Shown: positions 53,918 to 62,833, counted from the first letter of the stretch. The stretch is 64,000 bases of DNA from SAR202 cluster bacterium (GCA_009392275.1 VFGV01000003.1:28759-92758), one strand, 5' to 3'. Notes: generated by a model from the letters alone, not told the origin. Program-made: numbers and translations.

Positions 53918-55093
53918 TTACGACCCATGCTTAGCTGCTAATCTTGATATCGCATCGACTAACTTATGTATTTCATCTTCCGTATTAAAGAAGCTGGTTG
54001 AAACCCTCATTCCTTTTTGGGATTCTATAGCCCTAATCACTATCCTGTCATTTTTCCAAAGCTGTAAGGTTCCATCAGATGGACTTACTCCATTAACCTG
54101 AAAAGTTGTTAAAGCTGAACATTCGCTTCCCTCTAACGGACTTAATATATTAACTCCATTAACAGAAACCAACTTATCTTTCAGTATCTGTGAGAGTTCT
54201 AAATTACGTCTCTCTATATTAGACATTTTAAATTCTAAAATTTTTGTAATAGCAGCATTGTAGCCTGCTCTTAAAGGCGCACTTGTAGTAGACATAGAGA
54301 ATTTATCTATTGAGTCAGTCACCGCATCAAACCTTCCTTCTAAATTGAAGTCAGATGAAAATCCAAAACCAATACGACTAGGTTGCACCTCGGGTATCAA
54401 ATTATGTCTAATGAACAAAGCCCCTGTTTGATCTGGCCCTAAAAGCCATTTTTGACCCGGAGAAGAATAGAAATCGACACCTAAGGCATCCATATCCAAT
54501 CGAATATGACCGGGACCTTGAGCTCCATCCACAAGAACCCTGGAACCTACTTTATGGGCTATCGAGGCGATTGCGGATACTGGCATTCTAAGACCTGTAG
54601 AGTACTGAATATGACTAAACATCACGAGTCTTGTTCGACCTGTTATAGAAGAAGCGAAGGATTGTTTGATATCGTTATGATTAGATCTCAAATCAATCGA
54701 AACCATCCTTAAACGCACCCCTTTAGAACTTTGGAGATTGTATGCTGGTAACAGTATAGACGGATGTTCCAAATCACATAAAACGATCTCGTCACCTGGT
54801 TTCCACGGAAGCCCATTTAAAATTAAATTAATCCCATCAGTAGTGTTATCGGTTAATAAAATTTCTTCAGGCATACAATTGAACAGCTTGGATACCAGTA
54901 CCTTTGAATCGGACATGATTTCCTGTCCACTTTCAAGAATTTCAGGACTAGTTGGGCCATTAAAACTTTCTAACTCTAATCTCGATTTAATAGCATCTAC
55001 AACATAAATAGGCGAAGGTCCTGACCAACCTGTATTTAAATAGGTCATATCATTTATATTTGGCATCAATGACCTAAACTTTTTAACGTCCAT
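53918..55093 (-). CDS. Class V PLP aminotransferase (isopenicillin N epimerase/cysteine desulfurase-like)
   Basis: 391-residue fold type I PLP enzyme. YLNTGWSGPSP start, EILLTDNTTDGINLI, DLEHPSILLP, VDGAQGPGHIRLDM with the PLP-ring Asp, and the Schiff-base Lys in SSPGQKWLLGP. Lacks the mobile loop Cys pattern of IscS/SufS, so sulfur transfer is doubtful; epimerase or kynureninase-like activity are alternatives. ATG 55093 has AAGG upstream. It is in the minus-strand catabolic block with an oxidoreductase 51 nt away. Substrate unknown. Confidence 0.86.
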   Translation of the reverse strand: MDVKKFRSLMPNINDMTYLNTGWSGPSPIYVVDAIKSRLELESFNGPTSPEILESGQEIMSDSKVLVSKLFNCMPEEILLTDNTTDGINLILNGLPWKPGDEIVLCDLEHPSILLPAYNLQSSKGVRLRMVSIDLRSNHNDIKQSFASSITGRTRLVMFSHIQYSTGLRMPVSAIASIAHKVGSRVLVDGAQGPGHIRLDMDALGVDFYSSPGQKWLLGPDQTGALFIRHNLIPEVQPSRIGFGFSSDFNLEGRFDAVTDSIDKFSMSTTSAPLRAGYNAAITKILEFKMSNIERRNLELSQILKDKLVSVNGVNILSPLEGSECSALTTFQVNGVSPSDGTLQLWKNDRIVIRAIESQKGMRVSTSFFNTEDEIHKLVDAISRLAAKHGS

Positions 55094-55144
55094 ATGTACC
55101 TTAGTCCTGTATTGTGTTCTGGTTTTATCAGGCCGTATGTATGA

Positions 55145-56215
55145 TCATAACGGCAAATTTATTGTTTTTCGCTCTTGAATCGATCTATATACAGCCTCAG
55201 TGAACTCCATATATTTCACTCCATCAGTAAATGTGGTGTGCGTTACCTGTTCATGCCCACGTATAGCTCCTATAAACTCCTCTTCAACTCGCCAATATCC
55301 TTTTTCTTCTGTTGAAACTTCTATTTGCTTTAAGTCTTCGTCTTGCTTAGTGCCACCATAAATAGTTACTGCATCAAGGTCTAAGGCGTCAGGAGTCAAA
55401 ACACCCTGAGTGTCAATTCGTATGGTTCCTTCAGATCCATAAATCCAAATTTGGTCTCCAGGAGCATGACCTGTAATTGTAGTAAATCGTAAATGGCCAA
55501 TTGCACCTGAAGGAAAATTACAAATTATTTCAATGTGATCAGGAATATCAATAAAATTCACATGACCATCTGCGTCTTTTCGGTGATTTACATTAACTTT
55601 TCCAACAGCAGTCACTGACGAAGCGTGGCCTATCCATCTAAGTAATGCCTCATACCAAATACCCATTAACATCACGTTATAACCAGACAAGTCACGATCA
55701 AGCCTCCAATGCATATTGCTCTCTTTATCGATAAATCCCCCAGTATGACTTATTAGCTGAACAGAAAGTATTTCCCCAACATAACCATCCGATATCAATC
55801 TCTTGATTGTTTTGTCAATTCCAAAAGTAAAAGGAGACGGAACGATTTGAGTGACTAATTCGGGGTATGCTCTTGACACCTCCAACATCGTATTAGCTTC
55901 AGCAGCATTCATAGCCATTCTTGCCTCTGTTAAAACATGTTTCCCAGCATTCAATGCCGCCATAGTCATGGGGTAATGCATATATGGCCATGTTCCTATA
56001 CAAACAGCATCTATTTCTCGATCTTCTATTAGATCAGGCCATGATTCATAAACTTTTGGAATTTTAAATTCAGCAGCTACTTTTTCTCCAGACTCTTTTG
56101 ACCGATTAGATACTGCTACAACTTGAACACCATCAATAGCTTGGAATCCGGGAATGTGTTTAATCTTAGTGTTCAAACCGGCCCCTATAATGCCTATTTT
56201 TAACTTTTTTTTCAA
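55145..56215 (-). CDS. Gfo/Idh/MocA-family oxidoreductase
   Basis: NAD(P)-dependent sugar or inositol dehydrogenase family, 356 residues. N-terminal Rossmann IGIIGAGLNTKIKHIPGF (7-24), VAVSNRS, DAVCIGTWPYMHYPM, then EKP-like TEARMAMNAAEA, where the usual EKP is EAR, so the cofactor-side Lys is missing. C-terminal sheet domain includes ITGHAPGDQIWIYGSEGTI. The start is TTG 56215 with AGGAG 8 nt upstream. It lies next to the HpcH aldolase gene; together they would act on a sugar acid or cyclitol. The missing Lys may mean an altered or non-redox role. Confidence 0.86.
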   Translation of the reverse strand: MKKKLKIGIIGAGLNTKIKHIPGFQAIDGVQVVAVSNRSKESGEKVAAEFKIPKVYESWPDLIEDREIDAVCIGTWPYMHYPMTMAALNAGKHVLTEARMAMNAAEANTMLEVSRAYPELVTQIVPSPFTFGIDKTIKRLISDGYVGEILSVQLISHTGGFIDKESNMHWRLDRDLSGYNVMLMGIWYEALLRWIGHASSVTAVGKVNVNHRKDADGHVNFIDIPDHIEIICNFPSGAIGHLRFTTITGHAPGDQIWIYGSEGTIRIDTQGVLTPDALDLDAVTIYGGTKQDEDLKQIEVSTEEKGYWRVEEEFIGAIRGHEQVTHTTFTDGVKYMEFTEAVYRSIQERKTINLPL

Positions 56216-56283
56216 TTGAAAACTCCTGCTACTTTCTTGATTAAAAATACTAAACTTGAACTTTTATCAATACTTAGGCGTTA

Positions 56284-57111
56284 TTAAATTACCTCAGTTG
56301 ATTCACCGATTGCTTTTGATTTTTCACCCATTATATTTGATCCAAACTCCTGTATATCGTTAAAGTCATTTCTGTAGCCTTGATGCAACTGCCGACGATC
56401 ACTTGAGTGCAATACAAATCTAGCTCCTTCTTTGATCCACTTTTTGGTCAGATCGACCGTTTGATGATGAATAATAACCGGAATTTTCTTACCTTGACAC
56501 AATTTTATAATTTCACGCAAAGCTGATTCATAATCAGCATGGTCATATTGGTTAGGTATGCCTAAGGATATAGTTAAATCATTGGGACCTACAAAAATGG
56601 CATCTATACCATTTACATCCAAAATTTTGTCTAGATTTTCGATCGCGGGAACACTTTCGATTCCAATTATACATACTGAATTTTTATTTAAATCTTCTAG
56701 ATATTTACGAGACTCTTCGCTAGGAAATATACCGTCGTCTACTGCTCGTTTTACCATCTCTCCTTTTAATGGCCTATATTTGCATGCACCTACAACCTCC
56801 TTTACTTCATCGACCGTTTCACAATAAGGTGCTAAAACACCATGTGCTCCCGCATCGAGTGCCATAGTTGCGTAATGAGAATCAGGAATTGGTATACGAA
56901 CAATTGGAACAACGTTGATCGATTCAATTGCAACAAGATAATCGGCCACCTCTGCTCTTCCTCTGGGAGCATGCTCCATATCAATCACAACGTAGTCCAA
57001 ACCAAGATCAGATATAGCTTTCGTCCATCTTGGATTACGACCAATGCTTATCATCGAACCATATACCACCCTACCCTGTTTAGTTTTAATTTTCAGTTGC
57101 TCTCCATTCAT
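56284..57111 (-). CDS. HpcH/HpaI-family aldolase (2-oxo-3-deoxy acid type)
   Basis: Class II aldolase of 275 residues cleaving 2-keto-3-deoxy or 4-hydroxy-2-oxo acids to pyruvate plus an aldehyde. Marks: VVIDMEHAPRGRAE with catalytic His, IVRIPI Arg, GAHGVLAPYCE, the metal Glu in IGIESVPAIENLD and Asp in FVGPNDLTISLG. I use ATG 57111, with GGTGAGG just upstream, over the extra 15 residues from ATG 57156. A good promoter lies at 57148-57175. It is divergent from the MFS carrier. Substrate unknown. Confidence 0.9.
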   Translation of the reverse strand: MNGEQLKIKTKQGRVVYGSMISIGRNPRWTKAISDLGLDYVVIDMEHAPRGRAEVADYLVAIESINVVPIVRIPIPDSHYATMALDAGAHGVLAPYCETVDEVKEVVGACKYRPLKGEMVKRAVDDGIFPSEESRKYLEDLNKNSVCIIGIESVPAIENLDKILDVNGIDAIFVGPNDLTISLGIPNQYDHADYESALREIIKLCQGKKIPVIIHHQTVDLTKKWIKEGARFVLHSSDRRQLHQGYRNDFNDIQEFGSNIMGEKSKAIGESTEVI

Positions 57112-57147
57112 AACCTCACCCTTTTGTAATAATAAACTGCATGTTTG

Positions 57148-57175
57148 ATTGTACATGTAGATCGGATCAAATCAA
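57148..57175 (-). promoter_or_regulatory. Promoter of the HpcH aldolase gene
   Basis: Minus-strand TTGATT (57170-57175), 16-nt spacer, TACAAT (57148-57153). The perfect palindrome TACATGTA (57152-57159) overlaps the -10 edge and could bind a regulator. Start of transcription near 57141. Confidence 0.5.
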
Positions 57176-57249
57176 GATTGTTTGCCTTTACGTCTAACTA
57201 AGAATATTATGTTTTATTCTTACAGCGAAACTTTTTATGAAAATATATT

Positions 57250-58485
57250 ATGAATAAAAGCTGGGTGGTTCTAGGAACCGGTTTTATTGTTCTGTTTTTT
57301 AATGCAGGAATACTATCAGCCTTTGGTTTAATCCTGCCCGATATGAGCGAGGACACTGGATGGAGTCGATCTTCTTTATCTTTAGCAGTTACAGTTTTTA
57401 TGATTGTTTCAGCTATAGCTATGCCTATAGTAGGCAGAATATCAGATAGGTATGATATACGGTTAATACTCGCAACAGGCACAATTATTGTTGCATTTGG
57501 TACAGGATTAATATGGTTCATCGAAGATTTTTGGCAGTTAGTTGTTTTATATGGTGTGATATTTGCAATAGGACATGCAGCTTCATCGATACCGCCAATT
57601 AGCATCTTGGTAAGTAGATGGTGGCCTAAATCACCGGGGCTGGCTAATAGTGTGGCTATTGCAGGTATGGGTTTAGGTCCATTCGTGATCGTAACAATAC
57701 TTACAGTGTTGCTATTCATTGGATGGAGAAACATTTACGCAATAATAGGCATAGTTAATGTCGTACTTGTTCTACCGATCGTGTTGTTGTTCGCCAAATC
57801 ACAGCCAAGCGACATTACAGATCATAATGAACAAACAATGAGTCAGAAAGATACAATTCCAGTAGTTGAAACTGCAGGCGCTACAGGATTTAAACTAGCG
57901 ACTATTTTAGGAACATCCAAACATATGTGGTTACTTCTATTGGTTTTTGGAATATGTGGCTTCCAAGACTTTTTCGTTAACACCCATTTAGTTGCATTTG
58001 CAAATGACAATGAAATCGGGAAAGCTTTATCAGGATTCATACTAGCGCTTATGGGATTGATGGGTCTTCCCGGAGTAATAATATGTGGATATATAACTGA
58101 TCGATTTGGACCAGCAATTCCCACATTAATATGCTTTCTAATAAGAACCGTTATATTTGTAATAATTATTTATTATCAAAATACAAGTACTATCGTAGTT
58201 TTCAGTTTATTCTATGGCAGTACTTTTTTGATCACTGCCCCGTTAGTTGCTATATATGCAAAACAAGTATTTGGGTCAAAACTTATGGGACTGACCGGCG
58301 GAATAATAATAATGATTCATCAACTTTTAGGTGGGTTAGGAGCTGTATTAGGAGCGGTGGTATTTGATAATCTCGGAAGCTATGATTTAGCTTTCATTGT
58401 GTCACTCGCGACGTCGATTGTAGCTATAGTAATTTCATTGAAATTACACCAGATTTATTTATTCTCACGCTCTATAAATAATTAA
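57250..58485 (+). CDS. MFS transporter, probable organic-acid/anion carrier
   Basis: Major facilitator of 411 residues with about 12 helices: two six-helix halves, a cytoplasmic loop around 190-212, and the motif GRISDRYDIR after helix 2. Its shape resembles oxalate/formate and monocarboxylate carriers. It is divergent from the HpcH aldolase gene and meets the convergent DapA-like gene in a shared TTAA. Its placement inside a catabolic block suggests it imports the block's substrate, but that is inference. Confidence 0.88.
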   Translation: MNKSWVVLGTGFIVLFFNAGILSAFGLILPDMSEDTGWSRSSLSLAVTVFMIVSAIAMPIVGRISDRYDIRLILATGTIIVAFGTGLIWFIEDFWQLVVLYGVIFAIGHAASSIPPISILVSRWWPKSPGLANSVAIAGMGLGPFVIVTILTVLLFIGWRNIYAIIGIVNVVLVLPIVLLFAKSQPSDITDHNEQTMSQKDTIPVVETAGATGFKLATILGTSKHMWLLLLVFGICGFQDFFVNTHLVAFANDNEIGKALSGFILALMGLMGLPGVIICGYITDRFGPAIPTLICFLIRTVIFVIIIYYQNTSTIVVFSLFYGSTFLITAPLVAIYAKQVFGSKLMGLTGGIIIMIHQLLGGLGAVLGAVVFDNLGSYDLAFIVSLATSIVAIVISLKLHQIYLFSRSINN

Positions 58486-59381
58486 ATACTTAAGATTTCC
58501 ATTAACATATCAAGTTCCTTAAAAGTAATTTGATCTGGCTTCTCTGTCGGCATCCTAACATTGGTGGATTTAATAACTCCTCTCCTTTTGAGAATTTCTT
58601 TATCTAGATGATAAGAAACGTCTAACGACCTTGTAAGAAGCGACAGCAATGGACTTATTTTCTCCATGTGCGCGCGGGCGTCATCCTTCCTACCCATTTT
58701 CCAATATTTCCATGCTTGCGCATAGAATTCCGGAATAGCACACCCAGGCATTGTCCCGGCTGATCCTCGATTTAATTCTGCTATAAAATTAGTCCCCCAT
58801 GCGCCCCCAAAAACCACTACTTCGTCTCCTCCAAGCAATTTCAGTTCAGTTGTTCTCATAGTTGTTGGAGGTGTTTCAGCCTTAGCATATTTCGCAAATT
58901 CTGTAGCTCTAACTATCTGAATCATAACTGCAGGGGGAATAGGAGATGTCCATATGTCTTGAATAAAAATAGGCATTTTTACGTTTTCTGAAATATGTAC
59001 GTAATGTTTTACAATAATGTCATTAGGAACTGGAAGAACGGTTGGGGGTGTGACCATCAGGGCATCTGCGCCAAGCTCCTTTGCCCGTAAACTGTAATTC
59101 AGGGCTAAGTCAGTGCCCTGAGCTCCAGTATGCATTACTACATGTACTCTTCCATTAACTTGATCCACCACTGCTTTTAATACCGAATCTCTTTCTGATT
59201 CAGACATCTTAAAGATTTCAGAGCCCATTGCAATACCAACACCATCAGCTCCACTAGATACAACAAACTCAGTCAATCTTTTTAAATCTTCATAGTCAAT
59301 ACAGAAATTTTCATCGAATGGCATATATAAGATCGGGTACACGCCAGCAAATTGAGGAAAGGATTTTGTTTTAATAGTCAT
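58482..59381 (-). CDS. DapA/NanA-family lyase lacking the usual active-site Tyr
   Basis: 299-residue TIM-barrel class I aldolase relative. The Schiff-base Lys is in FAKYAKAETPP, and GTNFIAELNRGSAGTM fits the C-terminal barrel. The YNxP loop of the family, which supplies the catalytic Tyr, reads FIQDIWTSP, and the GTTGE turn reads GIAMGSE, so two catalytic features of DapA/NanA are changed. It is thus probably a different aldolase/dehydratase (5-keto-4-deoxy sugar acids, for example) or non-enzymatic. It lies 76 nt after the HemL-like gene with a hairpin between. Confidence 0.82.
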   Translation of the reverse strand: MTIKTKSFPQFAGVYPILYMPFDENFCIDYEDLKRLTEFVVSSGADGVGIAMGSEIFKMSESERDSVLKAVVDQVNGRVHVVMHTGAQGTDLALNYSLRAKELGADALMVTPPTVLPVPNDIIVKHYVHISENVKMPIFIQDIWTSPIPPAVMIQIVRATEFAKYAKAETPPTTMRTTELKLLGGDEVVVFGGAWGTNFIAELNRGSAGTMPGCAIPEFYAQAWKYWKMGRKDDARAHMEKISPLLSLLTRSLDVSYHLDKEILKRRGVIKSTNVRMPTEKPDQITFKELDMLMEILSI

Positions 59382-59402
59382 TTAATTTATACCTATAAAT
59401 TA

Positions 59403-59437
59403 AGAGAGCCCGGCAAATTATATAAGCCGAGCTCTTT
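59403..59437 (-). terminator. Intergenic hairpin between the HemL-like and DapA-like genes
   Basis: On the minus strand AGAGCTCGGC pairs with GCCGGGCTCT (10 bp with one G-U; two flanking pairs) around an 11-nt loop. TTAATTTAT follows. It is the strongest hairpin of the block, 20 nt after the HemL-like stop, and would end or attenuate that transcript. Confidence 0.5.
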
Positions 59438-59457
59438 AGTAAACACCATTATCGTTT

Positions 59458-60798
59458 TTATACTATCCCGTCAGTACGCAAGTCTTTAAGCGCCTGATCA
59501 AAACCAGCTATTGTGCGATCGACTACATCATTTGTATGGGCTGAAGAAACTACGAAACACATACCATTCCAGTCCATGCCATCAGCACCATTCACTAGTA
59601 CAGCTCTTTTTAGTGCGCCAGTTTTATCATTAGGCATACTACGGTAAATTTCTTCAAATGGCATCGTACAAATATTCCTGTCACAATCACAATCATAACC
59701 CATATTCACCTGAACTAATGATGATATTCCATGCGCATGACCGGTTATCTCATTTCTAGAGAATGCATCATTAATGCCTTCTTTGAGTCTTAATGCTGCA
59801 GCGTCGGCACGTTCAATAACATCGGTGTTCCAAATATCATCTAAATGAGCTATTCCAGCTACTGCTGCAGTTGGCTGTGCATTATATGTGCCTGCCTGTG
59901 CAACTCTCCTGGAAGAATCATGAATTGGGTCTCCAGTTTTCGCCATTACATCCATTATATGTTTCTTGCCACCCACCGCAGCTCCAGGCTGTCCACCCGC
60001 CATAATCTTCGCCATTGTGGTTATATCAGGATCAAGGTCCCATCTCTCTTGTGCACCACCCTTAGATAGCCTAAAACCTGTGATAACCTCGTCCATAATA
60101 AACATTACGTTGTATTTGCGACAGGTTTCTTGCAAATCATGAAGGAACGTCGGGTTTTGCAACGGGAATGTGCCAAAATGCGCCCCGTTACACTCCACAA
60201 TTACACCTGCCACATCGTCCCTTTGTGAAAGGATGTTATCAACTTGTTTTATATCAGGTTGAGCAACAATTATTTGATCTAAAGTGGCCTTCGGAATTCC
60301 GCCAGTAGACTGACCAGAATCGATAGTTGCATAATCCTGCCATCCATGGAAATGTTCGTAGAACTTGATTATTTTATCTTTGCCAGTATATCCACGCGCA
60401 ATTCTCATTGCTAATAAAGTAGATTCTGTGCCTGATGATGTAAACCTTACTGAATCTAACTTAGGCATATTTCTCTTTACTGCCTCAGCATATCGTGTCT
60501 CGTGTGTAGTGGCACCTCCCAAATGTGTACCTTTACCCATCTGGGAATTTATAGCATCCATCACGCTCTTAGGATTGTGTCCTAGTAACAGACTCCCATT
60601 GCCCATCACATAATCAACTATTTCATTTCCATCAACGTCATATTTAAACGGACCATCTGCCCATTCATAATATGTTGGAAATGGAGCCACGAAGCGCGAT
60701 TGATGAGTGACTCCACCAGCAAAAGCATTTTTTCCTCTCTCGTACCAAGCAGCTGAATTTGCGAACATATCGGTATATTTTTTATCTATAACGCTCAT
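59458..60798 (-). CDS. Class III aminotransferase, glutamate-1-semialdehyde aminomutase-like
   Basis: Fold type I class III PLP enzyme of 446 residues. GNGSLLLGHNP, FTSSGTESTLLAMRIARGYTG, FYEHFHGWQD, IMDEVITGFR with the PLP Asp, and the Schiff-base Lys in TTMAKIMAGG are intact. These are marks of HemL and close relatives. It stands in a catabolic block with SDR, aldolase and MFS genes, and not with hem genes, so I leave it without the hemL symbol; amino-alcohol or amino-sugar-acid transamination is as likely. ATG 60798 has a GGAGG site. Confidence 0.86.
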   Translation of the reverse strand: MSVIDKKYTDMFANSAAWYERGKNAFAGGVTHQSRFVAPFPTYYEWADGPFKYDVDGNEIVDYVMGNGSLLLGHNPKSVMDAINSQMGKGTHLGGATTHETRYAEAVKRNMPKLDSVRFTSSGTESTLLAMRIARGYTGKDKIIKFYEHFHGWQDYATIDSGQSTGGIPKATLDQIIVAQPDIKQVDNILSQRDDVAGVIVECNGAHFGTFPLQNPTFLHDLQETCRKYNVMFIMDEVITGFRLSKGGAQERWDLDPDITTMAKIMAGGQPGAAVGGKKHIMDVMAKTGDPIHDSSRRVAQAGTYNAQPTAAVAGIAHLDDIWNTDVIERADAAALRLKEGINDAFSRNEITGHAHGISSLVQVNMGYDCDCDRNICTMPFEEIYRSMPNDKTGALKRAVLVNGADGMDWNGMCFVVSSAHTNDVVDRTIAGFDQALKDLRTDGIV

Positions 60799-60906
60799 CT
60801 GATTATCCTCCCAGAAGTATATTAGACTTAGTAACTTAAACTAAATCTAAGCCTAAAACATGTACTATAGTCATGACTAATTTATGCGTCAAGCGAATAG
60901 TTAAAG

Positions 60907-61659
60907 TTAATAAGTAGCGCGCCCACCAGATATATCAAAAACCCCAGCGGTAGTCGAAGAACATTCCTCTGAAGCAACCCAAGTAACAAGCGAAGCAATT
61001 TCTGATAATTGAACTGGACGCCCTAATGGTATTTTTGAAAGCATGTAATCGACTACCTCTGGTGAGGTTTGGTCAAGGATGGCAGTTTGAGCAACAGCAG
61101 GAGTAACACAATTCACCCTGATTCCGGTATCAGATAATTCTTTTCCAACAGACTTAGTTAAACCAATAACGGCAGCCTTAGTAGATGAATAAGGTACCAT
61201 TTTAGGGTTTCCTTCTTTTCCCGCTATTGAGGCAATATTGACTATTCGCCCATAATCATTCTTCAACATTAACGGTATTGCTTTTTGGCAAAATAAATAT
61301 GTAGCCCTGAGGTTGGTACGATAAACTCTGTCCATCTCAGTAACTGGCAATTCCCATATTGATCCCGGATCTCCTGTGATCCCCGCATTATTAATTAAAA
61401 CATCAAGGCGATCCCAATTTTCTTCAGCTTGAGCCACAGCGTTTTCGGCAACTTTTTCATCTGAAACATCCCCAATCACTAAAACAGCATTCATGCCTGA
61501 TGCATTAAACTCTGCTACAGTCTGTTTACCTGTGTCGGCATCTATATCAACAATAACCAACTTAGATCCTTCTTCACCTAAACGTTTAGCAACAGAATAT
61601 CCAATCCCTGTTGCTCCCCCAGTAATAATTGCCACTTGATTACTAAATCTTTTATTCAT
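60907..61659 (-). CDS. Short-chain dehydrogenase/reductase
   Basis: 250-residue SDR: TGGATGIG, VDIDAD (NAD-preferring Asp), NNAG, IASIAGKEG, YSSTK (YxxxK), and the C-terminus GVFDISGGRATY with an SGG in place of the more usual DGG. I chose ATG 61659; an in-frame TTG at 61668 is also possible. Next to it on the same strand is the small membrane protein gene. Enzymes of this group oxidise hydroxy acids or sugar alcohols; substrate unknown. Confidence 0.9.
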   Translation of the reverse strand: MNKRFSNQVAIITGGATGIGYSVAKRLGEEGSKLVIVDIDADTGKQTVAEFNASGMNAVLVIGDVSDEKVAENAVAQAEENWDRLDVLINNAGITGDPGSIWELPVTEMDRVYRTNLRATYLFCQKAIPLMLKNDYGRIVNIASIAGKEGNPKMVPYSSTKAAVIGLTKSVGKELSDTGIRVNCVTPAVAQTAILDQTSPEVVDYMLSKIPLGRPVQLSEIASLVTWVASEECSSTTAGVFDISGGRATY

Positions 61660-61695
61660 CTTTTTCAAACCTACTTAAACCTTTGGTACAAATTT

Positions 61696-61902
61696 TCAAT
61701 GTAATGGACAAATAAATATAGCTGTTTCTTCATACCATGAAAACATAGATCCTCGATTGTCATTAATTAATCTCTCTGAATTTAACTCAGTATCAATGGT
61801 ATTTACAGTTGCAGATTCAGCTATCGAGTATGCAGAAACGAAAATCAAAAATATCACCAACAAAATCAAGATAATTGGATAAATGATGGGAATCGCTTTC
61901 AC
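61696..61902 (-). CDS. Small membrane protein coupled to the ABM gene
   Basis: 68 residues: a hydrophobic helix at 4-25 (IPIIYPIILILLVIFLIFVSAY) and a soluble polar tail with WYEETAIF near the end. The start is GTG 61902, which lies 2 nt after the stop of the ABM-domain gene, so it is almost certainly translated with it. No homologue is known to me. Being in frame with its neighbour and having a clear membrane helix argue for a real gene; the lack of a recognised family keeps confidence moderate. Confidence 0.55.
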   Translation of the reverse strand: MKAIPIIYPIILILLVIFLIFVSAYSIAESATVNTIDTELNSERLINDNRGSMFSWYEETAIFICPLH

Positions 61903-61904
61903 GG

Positions 61905-62222
61905 TTACTCAGACCAACCGCCAACAGGAGGATAAATTGGATAACCCATAACATCTGCGTTTGGAATGAATTCTTCTATCATTCGCTTGAAATGCGGGTG
62001 CCACTCTTTGAAATGTACTGTTTGCTGATGGTTTTCAAAGTCTTTTTTCCGTTCATATGTTTCTATAAACCAAATAATATCTGGGTTTGAATTATCCTGA
62101 ATAACATTAAAACTAATGCATCCTGGTTCATTCGAAGCACCTCGGGCATTTGGCTCTAACAGGTTGATAAATTCCTCACGTACGCCCGGTTTTAATTTAA
62201 TACCATTTACAGCATAAAACAT
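61905..62222 (-). CDS. ABM-domain (antibiotic biosynthesis monooxygenase / YgiN-like) protein
   Basis: 105-residue ferredoxin-like dimeric fold: GIKLKPGVREEFINLLEPN, EPGCISFNVIQDNSNPDIIWFIETYERKKDFENHQQTVHFKEW, the strand-helix pattern of small monooxygenases acting on quinones or oxidised aromatics without cofactor. AGGT lies before ATG 62222. It heads a two-gene pair with the small membrane protein (2-nt gap). The membrane partner could place it near the quinone pool, but this is speculative. Confidence 0.85.
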   Translation of the reverse strand: MFYAVNGIKLKPGVREEFINLLEPNARGASNEPGCISFNVIQDNSNPDIIWFIETYERKKDFENHQQTVHFKEWHPHFKRMIEEFIPNADVMGYPIYPPVGGWSE

Positions 62223-62278
62223 CTATATAGACCTATCGTGTATTAATAATCCTTTCATTTATTTGAACTACGAAAATT

Positions 62279-62833
62279 TTAATTTCGTTCCAAATTATCA
62301 TTAACTTCATATATTAGTTTAAATAACGTGTTTTCAGTGAGAGTCCCAACCCACCTGTTGACGATGACACCGTTGCTGTCAATAAAAAATGTAACTGGCA
62401 AGCCGATAACTCCATAATCTATTGTTATTGAGCCGGTTTTATCTGGGCCATTTATATAATTAAGCCCAAACTCGTTAATAAACTCTGTGGCATCGCTTAC
62501 AGTATCTTGGATATTCACACCAATAAATACAACTGATGGATTTAATTCAACAAAAAATTCTTCGAGTATCTCAGCTTCCTCTCTACATGGAGAGCACCAC
62601 GAGGCCCAAAAGTTTACTACCATCGGTTTTCCAATGTAGTCTCGCAATTTAAAGTCGTTGCCGTCGAATGTAATGAATTCAAAATCAGGCGCAGGTTTAC
62701 CTACTAAATTAACTCCACTTTGCCCTGTGACCGACGATCTTGTAGCTAAACCGTACGCTAATAATAAGATCAAAAACACAAACAAAATAGATATTATGCC
62801 GAAACCGATAATTTTATTTCTGGTTAATGTCAT
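62279..62833 (-). CDS. TlpA/ResA-type membrane-anchored thioredoxin
   Basis: 184 residues: a membrane anchor (about 9-29), then the redoxin fold with ASWCSPCREEAEIL (CxxC, about 78-81) and GLPVTFFIDSNG with the cis-Pro. ResA/CcmG-like proteins keep apocytochrome c thiols reduced on the outside, which fits the ccmF/H genes 10 kb away. No ribosome site is obvious before ATG 62833. It is divergent from the lipoprotein thioredoxin at 62955. Confidence 0.87.
   Translation of the reverse strand: MTLTRNKIIGFGIISILFVFLILLLAYGLATRSSVTGQSGVNLVGKPAPDFEFITFDGNDFKLRDYIGKPMVVNFWASWCSPCREEAEILEEFFVELNPSVVFIGVNIQDTVSDATEFINEFGLNYINGPDKTGSITIDYGVIGLPVTFFIDSNGVIVNRWVGTLTENTLFKLIYEVNDNLERN

Noticed and set aside
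57207..57734. Antisense frame of 175 residues in the MFS gene
   Set aside because: Pure shadow of a hydrophobic protein, with no ribosome site or homologous look.
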